Part shown: positions 8,281 to 17,310 of the stretch, in pieces
Layout: each line of letters begins with the position of its first letter
How positions within the stretch are numbered: position 1 is the stretch's first letter
Assembly: GCA_963725895.1 (NCBI GenBank)
Contig: CAVSAJ010000003.1
Location: 496,001-560,000, forward strand
Length of the DNA stretch: 64,000 nt
Source of the DNA: Bog-473 sp963725895
Lineage (GTDB): Bacteria; Actinomycetota; Acidimicrobiia; Acidimicrobiales; RAAP-2
Direction of reading: 5' to 3'
The notes under the pieces: generated by a model
The model's database searches: none
What the model was told of the DNA's origin: nothing
What the model saw: the letters and a program-made list of their open reading frames with translations, nothing else
Position numbers and translations under genes: made by a program

Positions 8281-9512
8281 CTACCCGACGACGGAGCGGA
8301 CCTTGAGGTCCACGATGGTATCCCAGTCGATCCCGATCTCTTCGAGGATCGCATCGCCGTGCTCGTTGAACTCGGGCGAGCGGCCGACCGGCGCGGGCTC
8401 GCCACCGAACTGGATCGGCGCGGCGACGAGCTTGAAGGGCTTGCCCTCGGCGGTCTCGCAGTCCTGGATGTAGCCGTTCGCCGAGACCTGCGGGTCGACC
8501 GTCGCGGCTTCGAGCGTGTCCTGCACGACGCACCACTGTCCGGTGAAGTCGGCCAGGCGTTCCCGCCACTCACTCAGCGTGCGCGCGGCGAATGCGTCCT
8601 CCATCAACGCCTGCCGCGTCGAGGGTGTTGTCCATCGAGCGCGTCGTGGCCCGTGAAGCGGGGGTCGGCCCCGGCCTCGGGACGGCCCACGAGCTCGCAG
8701 AGCTCAGCCCAGTACTTGCTGGCCTGCAGGCAGCACACCGAGAGCTGACGGGCGTCCTTGGTGGTGAAGTTGCGCACGAGCGGGTTGAGCCGTGGTGAGT
8801 TGGCCGGTGGCCCCTGCCACGGCTGGTTCAAGAGAAGAGAGAGGGCGTAGGCCTGCCCCATGGCCCACATCCCCGAGCTGAGGAGCGAGACGTCGACCGT
8901 GGTGGCCTCGCCCGTGCGTTCGCGATGGAAGAGGGCGCCCATGATGCCGCCGGCGATCGTCATGGCGCCGATCGAATCGCCGAAGCCGGGTCCTGGTGGT
9001 CCGGGCATGTAGCCCTCCATGTCGGCCGGCCTCACCCCGAGTGCGACCCCGGCCCGGTACCAGAAGGACAGCGAGTCGTAGGAGCCCTTGTCGGCGTCGG
9101 GCCCACGCTCGCCCTGGCCGGTGCCCGCGACGTAGATCATGTTCGGATTGGCGGCGCGGATGTCGTCCAGCTCGATCTTGAGCTTCTTGCGCACCCGCGG
9201 CAGCTTGTTGGTCAAGAAGACGTCACACGTCGCGGCCAGCTTGTAGAGGATGTCGACGCCCTCGGGGGAGCCGAGATCGAGGGCCAGGCTGCGCTTGCCC
9301 CGGTTGGAATGCTCCATGAAGACGTGGACGTCCCCGGTCATCGGCATGACGCCCGTGGCCGCGAGGCCCCGCATCGCGTCGCCTCGCTCGGTCGGCTCGA
9401 TCTTGATGATCTCGGCGCCCCAGTCGGCCAGCAGCGCCGTGGCAGCCGGGACGAAGGTTTGCTCTGCCACCTCGAGGACGCGCACGCCCTTCATCACTGC
9501 GGTCGCCGTCAC
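8281..9512 (-). CDS. CaiB/BaiF (family III) CoA-transferase (frameshifted near 8625)
   Basis: Residues from the start through EVAEQTFVPAATALLADWGAE, IIKIEPTERGDAMRG, HSNRGKRSLALDL and KGSYDSLSFW are typical of family III CoA-transferases; the Asp in GSYD is the expected acyl-anhydride-forming nucleophile. The frame breaks at about 8606-8640 by a net one-base loss, after PRFTGHDAL, and resumes with LMEDAFAARTLSEWRERLADF. The reconstructed length of about 410 residues is normal. The enzyme moves CoA between acids, activating a pathway acid. The GTG at 9512 follows AGAGGAG. The shared operator (9600-9617) lies 88 bases upstream, placing this gene and the SDR downstream under the island's regulon. 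Confidence 0.88.
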
Positions 9513-9599
9513 CGCACTCCTCTCTTGGCCGGCCCCGTCGCTCCGCCGCACACCGAGGCCGGGGCCGCGCCTCCATCCACCTCTGATGCTGCGTACAAA

Positions 9600-9617
9600 T
9601 CTGACATCGACGTCGAC
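9600..9617 (-). promoter_or_regulatory. Shared inverted-repeat operator, copy 2
   Basis: TCTGAC-ATCGAC-GTCGAC on the plus strand. Read towards the CoA-transferase gene (minus strand), a TAATGT -10-like hexamer runs into the repeat in the same geometry as copies 1, 5 and 6. Confidence 0.6.
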
Positions 9618-9618
9618 A

Positions 9619-10620
9619 TTACTCCGGGGTTTCGGGACTCTGCCCCGGCGCCACCAGGACCACCACCTTGCCGACCGCCTTGCCCTCGGCCACCCAGCGC
9701 AGGGCCTCTCCGGAATCGGCCAGGTCGAAGGTCGCCCCGATGAGGGGCGCAGCCCGGCCCGTCACCAGGAGGTCCATCAGCTCGCGGTCGTTGCGGGCCA
9801 TCTCCTCGGGCCGGTGCTTGGCGTAGTCGCCGAACTGGAAGCCGAGGATCTGGCAGCCCTTCAGCAGGACCAAATTGAGCGGTATGCGCGGGATCGTCCC
9901 CGAGGCGTAGCCGACGGTGACGAAGCGCCCGCCGAAGTGCAGCGAGCGCAGTGCGGGCTCGGCCAGGTCGCCGCCGACCGGGTCGATCACGACATCGGCG
10001 CCCCCGGGCAACGCGTCGCGCAGGGCCTGGCGCACGTCGCCGGTGCTGTGGTCGATGAGGCGTTTCGCCCCGAGCCCTCGGGCCGCGTCGAGCTTCTCGG
10101 GTGTCGATGCGATGGCGGTGACCGTCGCGCCCAGCAGCACGCCCAGCTGGACGGCCGCGGAGCCGACGCCGCCGCCGGCACCGAGGACGACCAGCTCCTC
10201 GCCCGGCTGGAGGGCGGCCACCGATCGCAGCACGTGGTAGGCGGTGCGGTAGGCCACGCCGAACGCGGCCGCCGTCCGGTCGTCGACGCCGTCGGGGATG
10301 CGCATCAAGACACCGGGCGCCACGACGATCTCCTCCGCGAACGCCCCCACGATGGTCGAGCCGAACACACGGTCACCCAGGGCGAGGCCGTGAGCGCCCT
10401 CGCCCAGCTCCACCACCGTGCCGGCGTACTCGCTGCCCAAGATGAAGGGCGTGGGCACCGAGACCTGGTAGGTGTCGGCCACGACGAGCACGTCGGGGAA
10501 GTTCACCGCGCCGACGTTGATCCGCACCCGGACCTGGCCCGGACCGAGGGGTGGCGAGGGCACCTCGGCCAGCTCGATCACCTCGGGGCCGCCGTAGGTG
10601 CGGCAGAGCGCGGCGCGCAC
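9619..10620 (-). CDS. NADPH:quinone oxidoreductase-like MDR family enzyme
   Basis: A 333-residue medium-chain reductase. It has the GroES-like N-terminal half (LGPGQVRVRINVGAVNFPDV, SEYAGTVVELG) and a nucleotide-binding GAGGGVGSAAVQLG motif in the Rossmann half. Structural and catalytic zinc ligands are absent, as in the quinone oxidoreductase branch, which reduces enones, quinones or enoyl-CoAs. Its GTG start directly abuts the TAG stop of the kinase gene upstream, indicating translational coupling. It is the last gene of the acyl-CoA dehydrogenase-kinase-MDR operon (12989 to 9619). Confidence 0.9.
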   Translation of the reverse strand: MRAALCRTYGGPEVIELAEVPSPPLGPGQVRVRINVGAVNFPDVLVVADTYQVSVPTPFILGSEYAGTVVELGEGAHGLALGDRVFGSTIVGAFAEEIVVAPGVLMRIPDGVDDRTAAAFGVAYRTAYHVLRSVAALQPGEELVVLGAGGGVGSAAVQLGVLLGATVTAIASTPEKLDAARGLGAKRLIDHSTGDVRQALRDALPGGADVVIDPVGGDLAEPALRSLHFGGRFVTVGYASGTIPRIPLNLVLLKGCQILGFQFGDYAKHRPEEMARNDRELMDLLVTGRAAPLIGATFDLADSGEALRWVAEGKAVGKVVVLVAPGQSPETPE

Positions 10621-11691
10621 CTAGGCCGAGCTCGAGGCCGGCACCGCGTAGTCGGTCGTCTCGGCCAGGTCGGCTGCGCCCTGCATCAGCTCGGTGACGA
10701 TCGGCCCGAACGCCTGCAGCTTCTCGTCGTCGCCGGCCCGTTGGTAGCCCTGCTCGAGGACGACGGCCAGCTTCCACTTGGCCAGCACGCAGTAGTAGTC
10801 GATGTCGTCGACCTGGCGGCCCGAGGTCTTGGCGTAGTGGGCGAGGACCTCGTCCTTCAGCGGCATGCCGGTCATGTCGACGTAGCCGCCGGAGCGGTCT
10901 TCGTCTGCGGTGGTGTCGTCGGGCCAGGACTGCACGACCCAGCCCAGGTCGAGCTTGGGGTCGCCCACCGTCCCCATCTCCCAGTCCACGATGGCAGCCA
11001 ACCGCGCCGGACCGCCGTGCTTGTACATGACGTTGGCGAACTGGTAGTCGCCGTGCATGAGGCCGGGGATGTAGTCGATGGGGCGGTGCGCCCGCAGCCA
11101 GGCCGCGGCCTCGTCGAAGCCGGGAAGCTCACGGCCCTTGATGCGCTCCAAGAAGGCGGTCCAGCGGTCGACCTGGCGCTCGTGGAAGCCGTCGGGACGG
11201 CCGAAGTCCGAGAGGCCCTTGGCCCGCCAGTCGACGTTGCCCAACAGCGCGATGCCCTCGACGAGTTGGAAGGCCAGGCCCCGCCGCTCGGCCAAGTCGG
11301 TGTCGAAGGGCGCCGGCCACTGGCGCCGCGTCGACATGGGCGACCAGCCGTCGACGAAACCCATCAGGTAGAAGGTGCGCCCGAGCACCGCCTGGTCGGT
11401 GCACACGGCGATGGCCTCGGTGTGGGGGACGTCTGTGCCACCCAACGCCTCGATGATGCGCCACTCTCTGAGGATGCCCTCGTCGCGCGAGGCCGGCGCG
11501 CTCGGCGGCGGGATCCGCATGGCGCAGTGCAGGTCGCCGCGCCGCAGTTCGTAGATGTCGTTCTGGCTGCCGCCGGAGATGTAGCCGTGCTCGAGCGGCG
11601 CCCCGACGCCGAGGCCCTGCGCGTCGAGCCAAGCGGTCAGCCTGTCGACGTCGGCGATGGTCGGCGTGTCCGCTTCCTCCGTCGTGCTCAC
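10621..11691 (-). CDS. APH-type phosphotransferase, ACAD10/11 kinase-domain-like (LvaA-like)
   Basis: A 356-residue aminoglycoside-phosphotransferase-fold kinase. The catalytic loop HGDYQFANV (HGDxxxxN) and the metal-binding DWEMGTVGDPKLDLGW are present. It matches kinases paired with acyl-CoA dehydrogenases, fused in animal ACAD10/11 and separate in the bacterial levulinate (Lva) pathway, where they phosphorylate 4-hydroxyacyl-CoA. The GTG start overlaps the stop of the acyl-CoA dehydrogenase by 4 bases (GTGA), and its own stop touches the MDR start. Antibiotic phosphorylation is unlikely given this context. The 4-hydroxyacyl-CoA role is an inference from known homologous systems. Confidence 0.88.
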   Translation of the reverse strand: MSTTEEADTPTIADVDRLTAWLDAQGLGVGAPLEHGYISGGSQNDIYELRRGDLHCAMRIPPPSAPASRDEGILREWRIIEALGGTDVPHTEAIAVCTDQAVLGRTFYLMGFVDGWSPMSTRRQWPAPFDTDLAERRGLAFQLVEGIALLGNVDWRAKGLSDFGRPDGFHERQVDRWTAFLERIKGRELPGFDEAAAWLRAHRPIDYIPGLMHGDYQFANVMYKHGGPARLAAIVDWEMGTVGDPKLDLGWVVQSWPDDTTADEDRSGGYVDMTGMPLKDEVLAHYAKTSGRQVDDIDYYCVLAKWKLAVVLEQGYQRAGDDEKLQAFGPIVTELMQGAADLAETTDYAVPASSSA

Positions 11692-12989
11692 AGGTTGCCC
11701 ACCTCCAGCTCCATGTACTGCCCGAACTTCGCCTGCGCGGCCTCCTGGCGCTTGGGCAGCCATTGGGTGGGCCAGATGTCGTCGCTGGCCTTGTAGTCAC
11801 GCAGTACCTGACGGGCCACCGTGACTTTGTGGACCTCGGTCGGGCCGTCGGCGAGTCCCATCACGCCGGCGGCGTGGATCATGCCGAAGAAGGGCATCTC
11901 GTTGGTCGTCCCCAGGGCCCCGTGTACCTGCATGGCGCGCCAGGCGATGTCGTGGAGCACGGTCGGCATGACGACCTTGGCCGTCGCAATGTCCTTGCGC
12001 ACCCGCTTGTAGTCGTTGTACTTGTCGATCTCCCACGCCGTGTAGAGCACGAAGAGGCGGAACTGCACGAGCTGCGCGTACGAGTCGGCGATGTAGCCCT
12101 GCACGAATTGCTTGTCGGCCAGGAGGCTGCCTTGGGTCTCGCGGCTGAGCGCGCGCTCGCACATCATGGCGATCGCCTTCTGCGCCATGCCGATGGTGCG
12201 CATGGCGTGGTGGATGCGTCCACCGCCCAGGCGTGTCTGCGCGATGACGAACGCCTGCCCCTCACCGCCGAGCAGACCCTCGTCGGGCACCCGGACGTCT
12301 TCGTAGTGGATGAGCGCGTGTGAGCCCTCGTTCACCCGTTCGCCGTAGAGACCGACGTTGCGCACGATGTTGACGCCCGGGGTGTCGGTCGGCACCAGGA
12401 ACATCGACATGCCCTTGTAGGGGCTGACGTCGGGGTTCGTCACCGCCATCACGATGAGGAACGACGCTGTCTTGGCATTCGACGAGAAGTACTTCCACCC
12501 GTTGATGACCCACTCGTCCCCGTCCTTCTCGGCCCGCGTCGTGAACAGCGTCGGATCCGCGCCGGCGTGCGGTTCGGTCATGGAGTAGCTCGAGAAGCAT
12601 TCGCCACTGAGCAGCGGCTGGAGATAGCGCTCCTTCTGCTCATCCGTGCCGTAGTGGGCGATGATCTCCGCGTTGCCCGTGTCGGGCGCCTGACAACCGA
12701 AGACGATGGGTGCCCACGAGGAGCGGCCGAGGATCTCGTTCAACAGGGCGAGCTTCAGCTGGCCGTAGCCCTGGCCGCCGAGCTCGGGCCCGAGGTGGGT
12801 GGCCCACAGACCCTGGCGCCGCACCTCTTCTTTCAGCGGGTCGATCGCCTCGCGCCGCTTCCCCTCCAGAGGGACGAACTGGAGATGGGGGAACGCAAGG
12901 TCGAGCGGCTCGACCTCCTCGCGCACGAACTCGTCCACCCAGTCGAGCTTCTTTTGATAGTCGGGATCGGTCTCGAAGTCCCACGCCAT
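11688..12989 (-). CDS. Acyl-CoA dehydrogenase, ACAD11-like
   Basis: A 433-residue flavoprotein with the ACAD order. The N-terminal helices are followed by the SYSMTEPHAGADPTLF flavin/substrate segment, WVINGWKYFSSNAK, and the C-terminal MQVHGALGTTNEMPF and GPTEVHKVTVARQVLR. It oxidises acyl-CoA, or in the ACAD11/LvaC type eliminates phosphate from a 4-phosphoacyl-CoA during 4-hydroxy-acid breakdown. The tight operon with an APH kinase supports the latter. The ATG at 12989 follows GGAGG. A divergent TetR gene starts about 34 bases away, so its promoter shares the region with probable TetR operators. Confidence 0.92.
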   Translation of the reverse strand: MAWDFETDPDYQKKLDWVDEFVREEVEPLDLAFPHLQFVPLEGKRREAIDPLKEEVRRQGLWATHLGPELGGQGYGQLKLALLNEILGRSSWAPIVFGCQAPDTGNAEIIAHYGTDEQKERYLQPLLSGECFSSYSMTEPHAGADPTLFTTRAEKDGDEWVINGWKYFSSNAKTASFLIVMAVTNPDVSPYKGMSMFLVPTDTPGVNIVRNVGLYGERVNEGSHALIHYEDVRVPDEGLLGGEGQAFVIAQTRLGGGRIHHAMRTIGMAQKAIAMMCERALSRETQGSLLADKQFVQGYIADSYAQLVQFRLFVLYTAWEIDKYNDYKRVRKDIATAKVVMPTVLHDIAWRAMQVHGALGTTNEMPFFGMIHAAGVMGLADGPTEVHKVTVARQVLRDYKASDDIWPTQWLPKRQEAAQAKFGQYMELEVGNL

Positions 12990-13017
12990 CTGCGCACCCT
13001 CCCTCGGTCGTGCGGAC

Positions 13018-13051
13018 AGAATATGATTCTGAGTATCGAGAACGCAATACT
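13018..13051. promoter_or_regulatory. Two inverted repeats at a divergent TetR/ACAD promoter
   Basis: AGAAT-ATG-ATTCT (13018-13030) and AGTAT-N10-ATACT (13032-13051) are both perfect and lie next to each other between the acyl-CoA dehydrogenase and TetR genes. They are likely operator sites for the divergent TetR. The first contains the most upstream ATG of the TetR frame, which argues for a later true start or a leaderless message. Confidence 0.45.
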
Positions 13052-13985
13052 GGCACCCGAGGGGGGCCCCGAGCCCGACAGCGGGACCGGTGTGGCCGAC
13101 CGCATCGTGCGCCGCACCCTGGCCAAGCGCGAAGGCGAGTACGCCAGCGAGGTGCGGCGACTGCTCGATGCCGCGCTCGAGGTGATGCGACAGTGCGGCA
13201 CGACGTCGCGCCCGCGGGTGGCCGACATCGTGGGGGCGGCCGGCCTGTCCAACGACGCCTTCTACCGGCACTTCAAATCGAAGGACGACCTCGTGACTGC
13301 GCTCCTCGAGGACGGAGGCGAGAGGCTGCGCAGCTACCTCGAGCACCAACTGGCCAAGGTGGAGAAGCCGCAAGACCAGGTGCGCCGCTGGGTCGAAGGC
13401 GTCTTGGCGCAGGCCGTCGGTGACGTGGCGGCAACCACGCTCGCGGTCATGTGGAACGGGGGCAGCACCGGGGCAGGCCTTGCAGCCGGACGGCACTTCG
13501 CGAGCGCACCGGTGGCGACGCTGCTGCACGAGCCCTTTGCCGCGCTGGGCAGCGCGGCGCCGGACCTCGACGCCATGCTCGCCGCGCACGCGACGTTCGG
13601 CCTCCTGTCGGACCTCCTGTGGGAGGGGGCCGAGCCGACGCGGGCCGAGGTCGACCGTGTGACCGCCTTCTGTCTCGGTGCTGTGGCGCGCTCGAGCGCC
13701 GCGAGTAGGTGGCTCCCAGCGTCCCGGCCCTCAGCGTCCTGGCGCATCCTTCCAGAACTGCTCGGGGACCCAGCTCGGAGCCCGCTTCTCCATGAAGGCG
13801 CTCATGCCCTCGCGCGGCTCGGACGATTCCGCCAGGGCCCAGAACATCGTCTGATAGTCGATGAGCCCATAGCGCTCGTTCAACATGCGCTTCACATGCG
13901 TACGCGCGTCCGGTGGGCTCTGCAGGATCTCGCCCACCGCCTCGAGCGCAGCAGCACGCAACTGCTCGTGCGGCACGACGCGTGA
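13023..13985 (+). CDS. TetR family transcriptional regulator
   Basis: The helix-turn-helix is clear (PRVADIVGAAGLSNDAFYRH followed by FKSKDDL), with a normal ligand-binding part to about residue 228. The first in-frame start is the ATG at 13023, but the GTG at 13092 would clear the operator-like repeats and still leave enough sequence before the helix-turn-helix. The frame runs on to 13985, overlapping the convergent enoyl-CoA hydratase by 255 bases with unconvincing sequence. A single missing base near 13690 would end the protein at TAG 13706-13708, a normal TetR length. It probably represses the divergent acyl-CoA dehydrogenase-kinase-MDR operon. Confidence 0.75.
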   Translation: MILSIENAILAPEGGPEPDSGTGVADRIVRRTLAKREGEYASEVRRLLDAALEVMRQCGTTSRPRVADIVGAAGLSNDAFYRHFKSKDDLVTALLEDGGERLRSYLEHQLAKVEKPQDQVRRWVEGVLAQAVGDVAATTLAVMWNGGSTGAGLAAGRHFASAPVATLLHEPFAALGSAAPDLDAMLAAHATFGLLSDLLWEGAEPTRAEVDRVTAFCLGAVARSSAASRWLPASRPSASWRILPELLGDPARSPLLHEGAHALARLGRFRQGPEHRLIVDEPIALVQHALHMRTRVRWALQDLAHRLERSSTQLLVRHDA

Positions 13986-14525
13986 GATCACACCGAGGCG
14001 CTGCGCCTCCGCGGCATCAAAGCGCCGCGCGGAGAGCAGGAGGTCGCGGGCGACCCCCACCCCGACGTGGGCCGGGAGGACGGCGGCGTAGGTTGCGTCG
14101 GGAATGCCGCGCAAGAGCTCCGGCACCCGGAACGTCGCCCGATCGCTGGCGACGGCGATGTCGGACATCATGGCGATCAGCAGGCCACCGGCCTGGCAGA
14201 TGCCGTTCACGGCGGCGACGACCGGGGCCCGGCTGTCGCGAATGGTCAAGAAGGGGAGGATGTCGTGCCCGATGTCCGGCGTCGGCTCGTCGCCGGGTTG
14301 GCGGCGGCCACCGAGATCGCCGCCCGGCGCGAAGACGTCACCGGTGCCGGTGATGATCAGCGCAGCCAGCTCGGGATCCTGGTTCACGAGGTGAACCGCC
14401 CGCTTTATGCCGAAGTACATGGCCGGCGTGAGCGCGTTGCGCGCCTCGGGCCGGTCGATGGTGCACCAACCGACCGCACCCTCGCGCTCGAAGCGCAAAC
14501 CCGCCGCACCGAGATCGTCTGCCAC
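13731..14525 (-). CDS. Enoyl-CoA hydratase/isomerase family protein
   Basis: A 264-residue crotonase. The start segment VGWCTIDRPEARNALTP, the oxyanion-forming GDVFAPGGDLGG and NGICQAGGLLIAMMSD, and PELLRGIPD are visible. The glutamate of PELL is retained, while the usual second catalytic glutamate region is altered, so isomerase or other crotonase chemistry is possible. The GTG at 14525 follows GGGAGG. It is divergent from the SDR at 14605, with 79 bases between starts. It likely hydrates an enoyl-CoA made by one of the nearby dehydrogenases. Confidence 0.88.
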   Translation of the reverse strand: MADDLGAAGLRFEREGAVGWCTIDRPEARNALTPAMYFGIKRAVHLVNQDPELAALIITGTGDVFAPGGDLGGRRQPGDEPTPDIGHDILPFLTIRDSRAPVVAAVNGICQAGGLLIAMMSDIAVASDRATFRVPELLRGIPDATYAAVLPAHVGVGVARDLLLSARRFDAAEAQRLGVISRVVPHEQLRAAALEAVGEILQSPPDARTHVKRMLNERYGLIDYQTMFWALAESSEPREGMSAFMEKRAPSWVPEQFWKDAPGR

Positions 14526-14604
14526 CCTTGCCTCCCTCGTGCGTCGCTCCGCCCGGACACTACTGTGCTGCATCGGTGATCTCGCACGGACCCAGGAACA
14601 GCGC

Positions 14605-15441
14605 ATGACCGTGGGCATTGCGACGGGCGCGGCGCGGGGCATGGGTGCTGCCTGTGCCGCCCGGATGGTCGACATGGTCGACACGTTGCTGGTGGCCGAC
14701 CGTGACGAGGTCGGCGTTGGCGCCGTGGCCGAGCGGCTCTCGGCCGGCGAGCATCGCGCCCGGGTCGAGCCCGTGGTGCTCGACGTCGCGGACCGGTCTG
14801 CGATCGCAGTGCTGTGCGCTCGCGCCGCAGAGTTGGGCCCGCTGCGTGCCGTTGCGCACGCCGCCGGCGTCTCGCCGACCATGGCCGGATGGCGTGACGT
14901 CATGACCGTCGATCTCGTCGGCACCGCCCTCTTGGTCGAGGCCTGCCGCTCGCTCGCCACCGATGGGACGGCCATCGTATGCTTCGCGTCGATCTCGGCG
15001 TCGCTGGCCCTGCCCGACGCGGACCAACCTGGCGACGCGGCCCTCGATGACCCGCTTCACGAGACCTTCCTCGAGCGCATCCGCGAGGCGGTTGGCCCCG
15101 AGGTCGAGGATCCCGGCATGGCGTATACGTGGGCCAAGCGAGGTGTGCACCGCCTGGTGCGGCGCGAGGCCGTGCCCTTCGGTCGTCTCGGCGCGCGCAT
15201 TTGCTCTGTCACACCGGGCATCATCGACACGCCCATGGGCCGCCAGGAGGCGGACGCCCACGAGGTCATGGCCATGCTGGTCAAGTCCTCCGCGTTGGCC
15301 CGGGAGGGTCGTCCCGAGGAAGTCGCGGCAGGAGTGGCGTTCCTGCTCTCGGACGAGGCCAGCTACGTCACCGGGGTCGACCTGACCGTCGACGGGGGCA
15401 CGACTGCCGCGATCCGCAGCGGGGGAGTGTCGCTCGCATGA
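14605..15441 (+). CDS. SDR family oxidoreductase
   Basis: A 278-residue short-chain dehydrogenase. It has the cofactor loop TGAARGMG, serines in FASISASLA, the catalytic YTWAK pair, then TPGIIDTPMGR and a C-terminal SYVTGVDLTVDGG. An insert before the catalytic tyrosine resembles the branch of the SDR at 7374. It overlaps the next gene by ATGA, so it is translated together with the esterase. It probably oxidises a hydroxy group exposed by that hydrolase, but the substrate is unknown. Confidence 0.9.
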   Translation: MTVGIATGAARGMGAACAARMVDMVDTLLVADRDEVGVGAVAERLSAGEHRARVEPVVLDVADRSAIAVLCARAAELGPLRAVAHAAGVSPTMAGWRDVMTVDLVGTALLVEACRSLATDGTAIVCFASISASLALPDADQPGDAALDDPLHETFLERIREAVGPEVEDPGMAYTWAKRGVHRLVRREAVPFGRLGARICSVTPGIIDTPMGRQEADAHEVMAMLVKSSALAREGRPEEVAAGVAFLLSDEASYVTGVDLTVDGGTTAAIRSGGVSLA

Positions 15442-16421
15442 CGCCGCCGACCGAGCACTCCAGCAGTGCCGACCTCGACGTCGGTCCGCTCTTGGACCCC
15501 GAGCTCGAACCGATCCTCGGAGCCTTCGACCTCCCGCCCTTCGACGCGGGCACGATCGCAGCGGTGCGCGCCGCACCGTTCCCGGCGCCCGAGGTCTCGG
15601 GCGCAGTGGCGCGCAGCGAGCACCTCGTGCCTCATCGCGTGGCCGGGGAACCCGATGTGCCCGTCCGGGTGCACCGCGCGACGGCGGCCACCGGTGAGCT
15701 CCCTGCGATCGTGACGATCCATGGCGGTGGCTATGTCATCGGTTCCTACGACATGGACGACGCGCTGCTCGACCGGTGGTGCACCAGCCTGGGCGTCGTC
15801 GGCGTGTCGGTGCAGTACCGCCTCGCACCCGAGACGCCGTACCCCGGCCCGCTCGAGGACTGCTATGCCGCGCTGTGCTGGGCGCACGAGCACGCGGATG
15901 AGCTCGGCATCGACCCGGCCTGCATCGGGACCTACGGCATCAGCGCGGGCGGCGGGCTCGCCGCCGCGCTCGGGCTGCTGGCGCGCGACCGCGGCGAGGT
16001 GCCGTTGGCGTTCCAGCTCCTCGACTGTCCCATGGTCGACGACCGCCAGGCGACGCCGTCGCTCGGCGCAGACGGCCTCTACGTCTGGACCGCGGCGTCG
16101 AACGACTTCGGTTGGCGGTCCTACCTGGGCCCACTGTTCGGGACCTCCGACGTTCCGCCCTATGCCGCCGCGGCCCGGGCATCGGACCTGATCGGCCTGC
16201 CGCCGACGTGCGTCGTCGTGGGGTCCATCGACGGATTCCGCGACGAGGACGTCGACTTCGCGCAGCGGCTCAACCAGGCGGGCGTCCCCTGCGAGCTCCA
16301 CGTCATCGCCGGGCTCCCGCACGCCTACCTGCTCGCGCCCGGTGCGGCCGCCGTACAGCTCGCCGAGCACTGCAAGGACGATTGGCTGGCGCGCCAGCTC
16401 TCCCGCTACGCGGGGAGCTGA
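15438..16421 (+). CDS. HSL-type alpha/beta hydrolase (lipase/esterase)
   Basis: A 327-residue esterase of the hormone-sensitive-lipase family. It has HGGG oxyanion residues 95-98, nucleophile Ser169 in GISAGG, an acid in DGFRDEDVDFA, and the histidine in GLPHAYLL. It hydrolyses carboxyl esters of modest size in the cytoplasm; no signal peptide is present. The ATG at 15438 overlaps the SDR stop by four bases, so both belong to one operon. It is convergent with the TesB gene at 16480. Physiological ester unknown. Confidence 0.92.
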   Translation: MTPPTEHSSSADLDVGPLLDPELEPILGAFDLPPFDAGTIAAVRAAPFPAPEVSGAVARSEHLVPHRVAGEPDVPVRVHRATAATGELPAIVTIHGGGYVIGSYDMDDALLDRWCTSLGVVGVSVQYRLAPETPYPGPLEDCYAALCWAHEHADELGIDPACIGTYGISAGGGLAAALGLLARDRGEVPLAFQLLDCPMVDDRQATPSLGADGLYVWTAASNDFGWRSYLGPLFGTSDVPPYAAAARASDLIGLPPTCVVVGSIDGFRDEDVDFAQRLNQAGVPCELHVIAGLPHAYLLAPGAAAVQLAEHCKDDWLARQLSRYAGS

Positions 16422-16479
16422 TCGCCACCGGCCGGCGAGGCAGCCGCGAGGCCGAGATCGTCGGGATCCGCCGGGCCCC

Positions 16480-17310
16480 TCAGAGTTTCCCGGCCCCGCC
16501 CGAGCGGCCGCGGATCATGGCGTCCTGCACGAACGACCCGACCAACTGCCCGTCGAGGTCGAAGATGTCACCCCGGCCGTAACTGCGGCCATGCCCGGTG
16601 TACGAGGCCCACATCTGGAGCAGGTGCCACTCCGCGGCGCGGCATGGCTCGTGGTAGGTCATGGTGTGGGTGAGCACGCCGGTCGAGAGGGTCACGTGGG
16701 CCTGGGACTGGCCGACACCGGCGTGCGGGCGCATGGCCGTGCCGATGAGAAAGGTCTCGGTCGAGAACGCGAGCAGCGCCTGATCGATGGCCGGGTCGTC
16801 GGGCGCGCCGACGAAGCGGGCCCACACATCGAGCTCCGGCGGCCCGACCAGGTCGGGATCGCCGACATCGATCGCGCCGACGACGCCCGCCTCCCACGCG
16901 CCGTTCACGCGCAGGTCGCCGGCGACGTCGTCGGGGTGCGACGCCACGCGTGGCGAGTCCGCGTGACGGATCACGTCGGGCTCTGGCGCGCTCAGGAGCG
17001 CGATCGCGCGGGTGATGATCTGGTCGTCCTGGCTGATGGTCACCGTGCTGCTGGCCAGCGAGCGACCGCTGTGCATGCGCTCGACCGTGATGTCGAGTGG
17101 ATCGTCGGCCTTGGCGGGACGGGCGAAGACGCAGTGCAGTGTCTTGACGGCCTTGCCGTCCTGTCCGGCCAGGGCTCCCATGACGGACTGGGCCAGGAGC
17201 TGGCCCCCCCACACCATGCCGTAGTCGCTCTGGACACTCGTCGCCCGGTAGCGGTCTTCGCCGGCGGGCTCGAGGGTCAGCGCCTCGACGAACGCGTCCA
17301 TGGTGAACAT
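16480..17310 (-). CDS. Acyl-CoA thioesterase II (TesB-like)
   Basis: A 276-residue TesB-type double hotdog thioesterase, with YGMVWGGQLLAQSVMGAL in the first half, LHCVFARPAKADDPLDI, and FLIGTAMRPHAGVGQSQAHV in the second half. It cleaves medium- or long-chain acyl-CoA. The ATG at 17310 has AAGGAG upstream. A related C-terminal TesB part is fused to DUF427 at 38551. It is divergent from the aldehyde dehydrogenase operon across a 359-base region that carries a perfect copy of the shared operator, so it may be part of the same regulon. Confidence 0.9.
   Translation of the reverse strand: MFTMDAFVEALTLEPAGEDRYRATSVQSDYGMVWGGQLLAQSVMGALAGQDGKAVKTLHCVFARPAKADDPLDITVERMHSGRSLASSTVTISQDDQIITRAIALLSAPEPDVIRHADSPRVASHPDDVAGDLRVNGAWEAGVVGAIDVGDPDLVGPPELDVWARFVGAPDDPAIDQALLAFSTETFLIGTAMRPHAGVGQSQAHVTLSTGVLTHTMTYHEPCRAAEWHLLQMWASYTGHGRSYGRGDIFDLDGQLVGSFVQDAMIRGRSGGAGKL

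Noticed and set aside
9250..11796. An 848-codon open frame on the plus strand
   Set aside because: It is antisense to the CoA-transferase, MDR and kinase genes, has no domain, and is rich in Arg/Gly/His/Val as expected of a shadow frame in high-GC coding DNA.
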